Source of the DNA: Candidatus Zixiibacteriota bacterium
GTDB lineage: Bacteria; Zixibacteria; MSB-5A5; GN15; PGXB01
Direction: 5' to 3'
DNA length: 7,470 nucleotides
Assembly: GCA_030642025.1 (NCBI GenBank)
Contig: DAOWOO010000061.1
Span: 1-7,470, forward strand
In this document: positions 6,079 through 7,470 of the stretch, in pieces
Numbering within the stretch: position 1 is the first letter of the stretch
Layout of the letters: each line of letters starts with the position of its first letter
Notes under the pieces: model-generated
Databases searched by the model: none
The model's input: only the letters and a program-made list of their open reading frames with translations
Told to the model about the DNA's origin: nothing
Position numbers and translations under genes: made by a program

Positions 6079-7351
6079 TGAGAAGCATCATTTTTTTACT
6101 TTGCGTGAAATCACCTGCCATAATCTTGTAGAAATATATCCCCGAGGCTACCCTGCGACCGCTGTCGTCATGGGAATCGAAGGTCACATGGTGTACGCCC
6201 GCCCGTTGCCGCTCATTAACCAGGGTCCGAACCTTCTCTCCGAGAATGTTGTAGATAATCAATATAACTTCGGATTCTCGCGGCAGGGCGTAACTGATAT
6301 CGGTTGACGGGTTGAATGGATTGGGCGAGTTTTGCGCCAGGGCGAATTCTTTCGGTAAAAACGGATCAATGTTTTCTTCAACCGGCGTTGATTCTTTTAT
6401 CTCCACCGATCCCTTAATGAAAATCGGTCGGATGGTCAAACCGCCGGATTCGGGATGATGGAATATGGTCGGCCATAAATCGAGGTAGTCAGTCGTGTCA
6501 ATTTCCACGATCTCCTCAGGGGCGCCTTCCGGAATATCAAAAACAAGTTTGGCCAGAACGCCGCGTCCGGATTCAAGGGGAGAAGCCTCGGAAAATTTGA
6601 TTGATATCAAAATCTGTTGACCAGTAGGGCTGGCCGTCTTTCTCAATGCTCCCTGCGACCGGGTTCCGTCGAAGATGGTGGAATTATACTGCAGGTTGGC
6701 GGACGAAAACTCCAGGGCGATATCTATTGAATCAACCGTGAGGTCATTGGCTCCATAGATATCCACAATGACGCTGTTGTCGGGATGGCCGATAACATTG
6801 TCAACCCAGAGCGTATCGTAACTATCCGGAGGTTCAAGAATATCGATTTGTCCGATGACGAATTGGGGAAGAATAGAATTCGTTCCATCACAGCTTGAGA
6901 AAATGGTTTGCTTCCGGGTTAATCCCAGCGGCCAGGAGCTTGAGTCTATAACAGATGAATGATTGGCGGAATTAATATCAACAGTGAAAAAAAGGTTGCC
7001 GATCAGGCCATTGCCGGTCTCAAAGCAGTTTGTGTAATCGAAGAAAAACAGGTCAATCAGGTCAGCGGAATCTCTGAAATTGAAATCATCGCTACCCTGC
7101 ATATAGTCGAAGCGGCCTCCGATAAAGCTAAATGAATCTGCCGATACCAGGTTGGTGTCATATTTTAACACGACTTCGACGGCGCTGATTGATTCCGAGT
7201 TATGTATGAATAGGGGTAGTATTGCTGTACCGCCCGCAAAAGCGTCGACAGTCCCGACTCTGAGAGTATCATTATCCGATACATCAAAGGCAGGCGCCTG
7301 AGCAACTATAACGATGCTGAAGAGCAGAATTACTAATGTAAACTTTTTCAT
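6074..7351 (-). CDS. Secreted protein with two cohesin-like domains and a T9SS type A C-terminal sorting domain
   Basis: The 425-residue product starts with a signal peptide: 'MKK', a hydrophobic core at 5-17, and likely cleavage after A19 or A21. Two similar beta-rich segments follow, about 28-170 and 180-318. Each has features of cohesin-like domains: 'VGTVDAFAGGTAILPLFIHN' then 'ISAVEVVLKYD'; and 'DNVIGHPDNSVIVDIYG' then 'IDIALEFSSANL'. The only two Cys of the protein (C109, C154) lie in the first domain and could form a disulfide. After a linker (319-337), the C-terminal domain (338-425) has 'QNSPNPFNPSTDISYALP', 'YNILGEKVRTLV', 'VASGIYFYKI' and the terminal 'KKMMLLK'. This is the pattern of the T9SS type A / FlgD-Ig-like sorting domain, so export by a type IX system and surface anchoring or release are likely. 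The start is supported by AGAGGTG on the - strand (7356-7362). It should not be called FlgD despite the domain name and the flagellar neighbours. Ligand and function are unknown. Confidence 0.9.
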   Translation of the reverse strand: MKKFTLVILLFSIVIVAQAPAFDVSDNDTLRVGTVDAFAGGTAILPLFIHNSESISAVEVVLKYDTNLVSADSFSFIGGRFDYMQGSDDFNFRDSADLIDLFFFDYTNCFETGNGLIGNLFFTVDINSANHSSVIDSSSWPLGLTRKQTIFSSCDGTNSILPQFVIGQIDILEPPDSYDTLWVDNVIGHPDNSVIVDIYGANDLTVDSIDIALEFSSANLQYNSTIFDGTRSQGALRKTASPTGQQILISIKFSEASPLESGRGVLAKLVFDIPEGAPEEIVEIDTTDYLDLWPTIFHHPESGGLTIRPIFIKGSVEIKESTPVEENIDPFLPKEFALAQNSPNPFNPSTDISYALPRESEVILIIYNILGEKVRTLVNERQRAGVHHVTFDSHDDSGRRVASGIYFYKIMAGDFTQSKKMMLLK

Positions 7352-7470
7352 TATTCACCTCTCGTGGTTTCTATCTGAGCAAACGGAATGCAAAAAACCA
7401 CTATTTTTATTGCAGTATTTGCCGATTCCGGTCAAAGTGAAGTCGTTCCGGTAGTTGCAGTGATCTGTTC
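7352..7470 (-). promoter_or_regulatory. Upstream region of the - strand gene
   Basis: This stretch holds the ribosome binding site AGAGGTG (complement of 7356-7362), 4 bases before the start codon. Further upstream, TTGACC (complement of 7430-7435) resembles a -35 element. Possible -10 hexamers downstream of it (TGCAAT at 15 bases, AATAAA at 18 bases) each match only 4 of 6 positions, so the promoter is weakly supported. Two short motifs each occur twice in direct orientation on the + strand: TTGCAGT at 7410-7416 and 7455-7461, and TTCCGGT at 7426-7432 and 7446-7452. No further gene is visible before the window ends. Confidence 0.3.

Noticed and set aside
6074..6340. Annotation of the - strand gene as hook-cap protein FlgD
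   Set aside because: Only the C-terminal Ig-like fold is shared. The signal peptide, the cohesin-like domains and the 'NSPNPFNP' and 'KKMMLLK' motifs fit a T9SS cargo, and the N-terminal FlgD hook-capping region is absent.
1..7470. A hidden defence system, CRISPR array, tRNA, rRNA or insertion sequence
   Set aside because: Nearly all bases are accounted for by flagellar genes and one secreted-protein gene. No regularly spaced repeats, transposase motifs or RNA gene patterns were seen.

Overview
The window holds a flagellar basal-body and export operon on the + strand, followed by a convergent gene for a secreted surface protein on the - strand. The operon runs: 3' remnant of flgC, a small unknown gene, fliE, fliF, fliG, fliH, fliI, fliJ. 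The - strand protein ends in a C-terminal domain of the T9SS type A / FlgD-Ig-like kind ('NSPNPFNPST', 'YNILGEKVRTL', 'GIYFYKI', terminal 'KKMMLLK'). Full flagellar genes next to such a protein point to a flagellated lineage of the FCB superphylum, such as Zixibacteria or a neighbouring candidate phylum. That is an inference from gene style, not a taxonomic assignment. Codon use and base composition look uniform across the window.

Layout. Bases 1-52 are a short leader with a ribosome binding site. Bases 53-244 encode a 63-residue chimera: residues 1-29 are the N-terminal half of ribosomal protein L34 (rpmH), and residues 30-63 are the C-terminal end of the rod protein FlgC, joined in frame near base 140. 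This is the strangest object in the window; an assembly join or a real rearrangement is much more likely than a functional fusion. From 264 to 6030 the genes are tightly packed, with a 4-base overlap, 2- and 11-base gaps, an 8-base overlap and a 44-base overlap. The one larger gap is 59 bases, between fliE and fliF. Bases 6031-6073 separate the convergent stop codons and carry two hairpins, each containing one of the stop codons. Bases 6074-7351 encode the secreted protein on the - strand, and 7352-7470 is its upstream region.

How the genes work together. FliF forms the MS ring in the inner membrane. FliG binds its cytoplasmic tail and forms the torque-generating part of the C ring. FliE joins the MS ring to the rod, whose proximal part includes FlgC. 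FliH, FliI and FliJ form the soluble ATPase complex of the flagellar type III export gate. The secreted protein (signal peptide, two cohesin-like beta domains, C-terminal sorting domain) is a separate transcription unit with no evident flagellar role.

I found no tRNA, rRNA, CRISPR array, insertion sequence or complete new system. The points most worth checking are the L34-FlgC junction, the unknown 101-residue protein between flgC and fliE, and the hairpin arrangement at the convergent stops.
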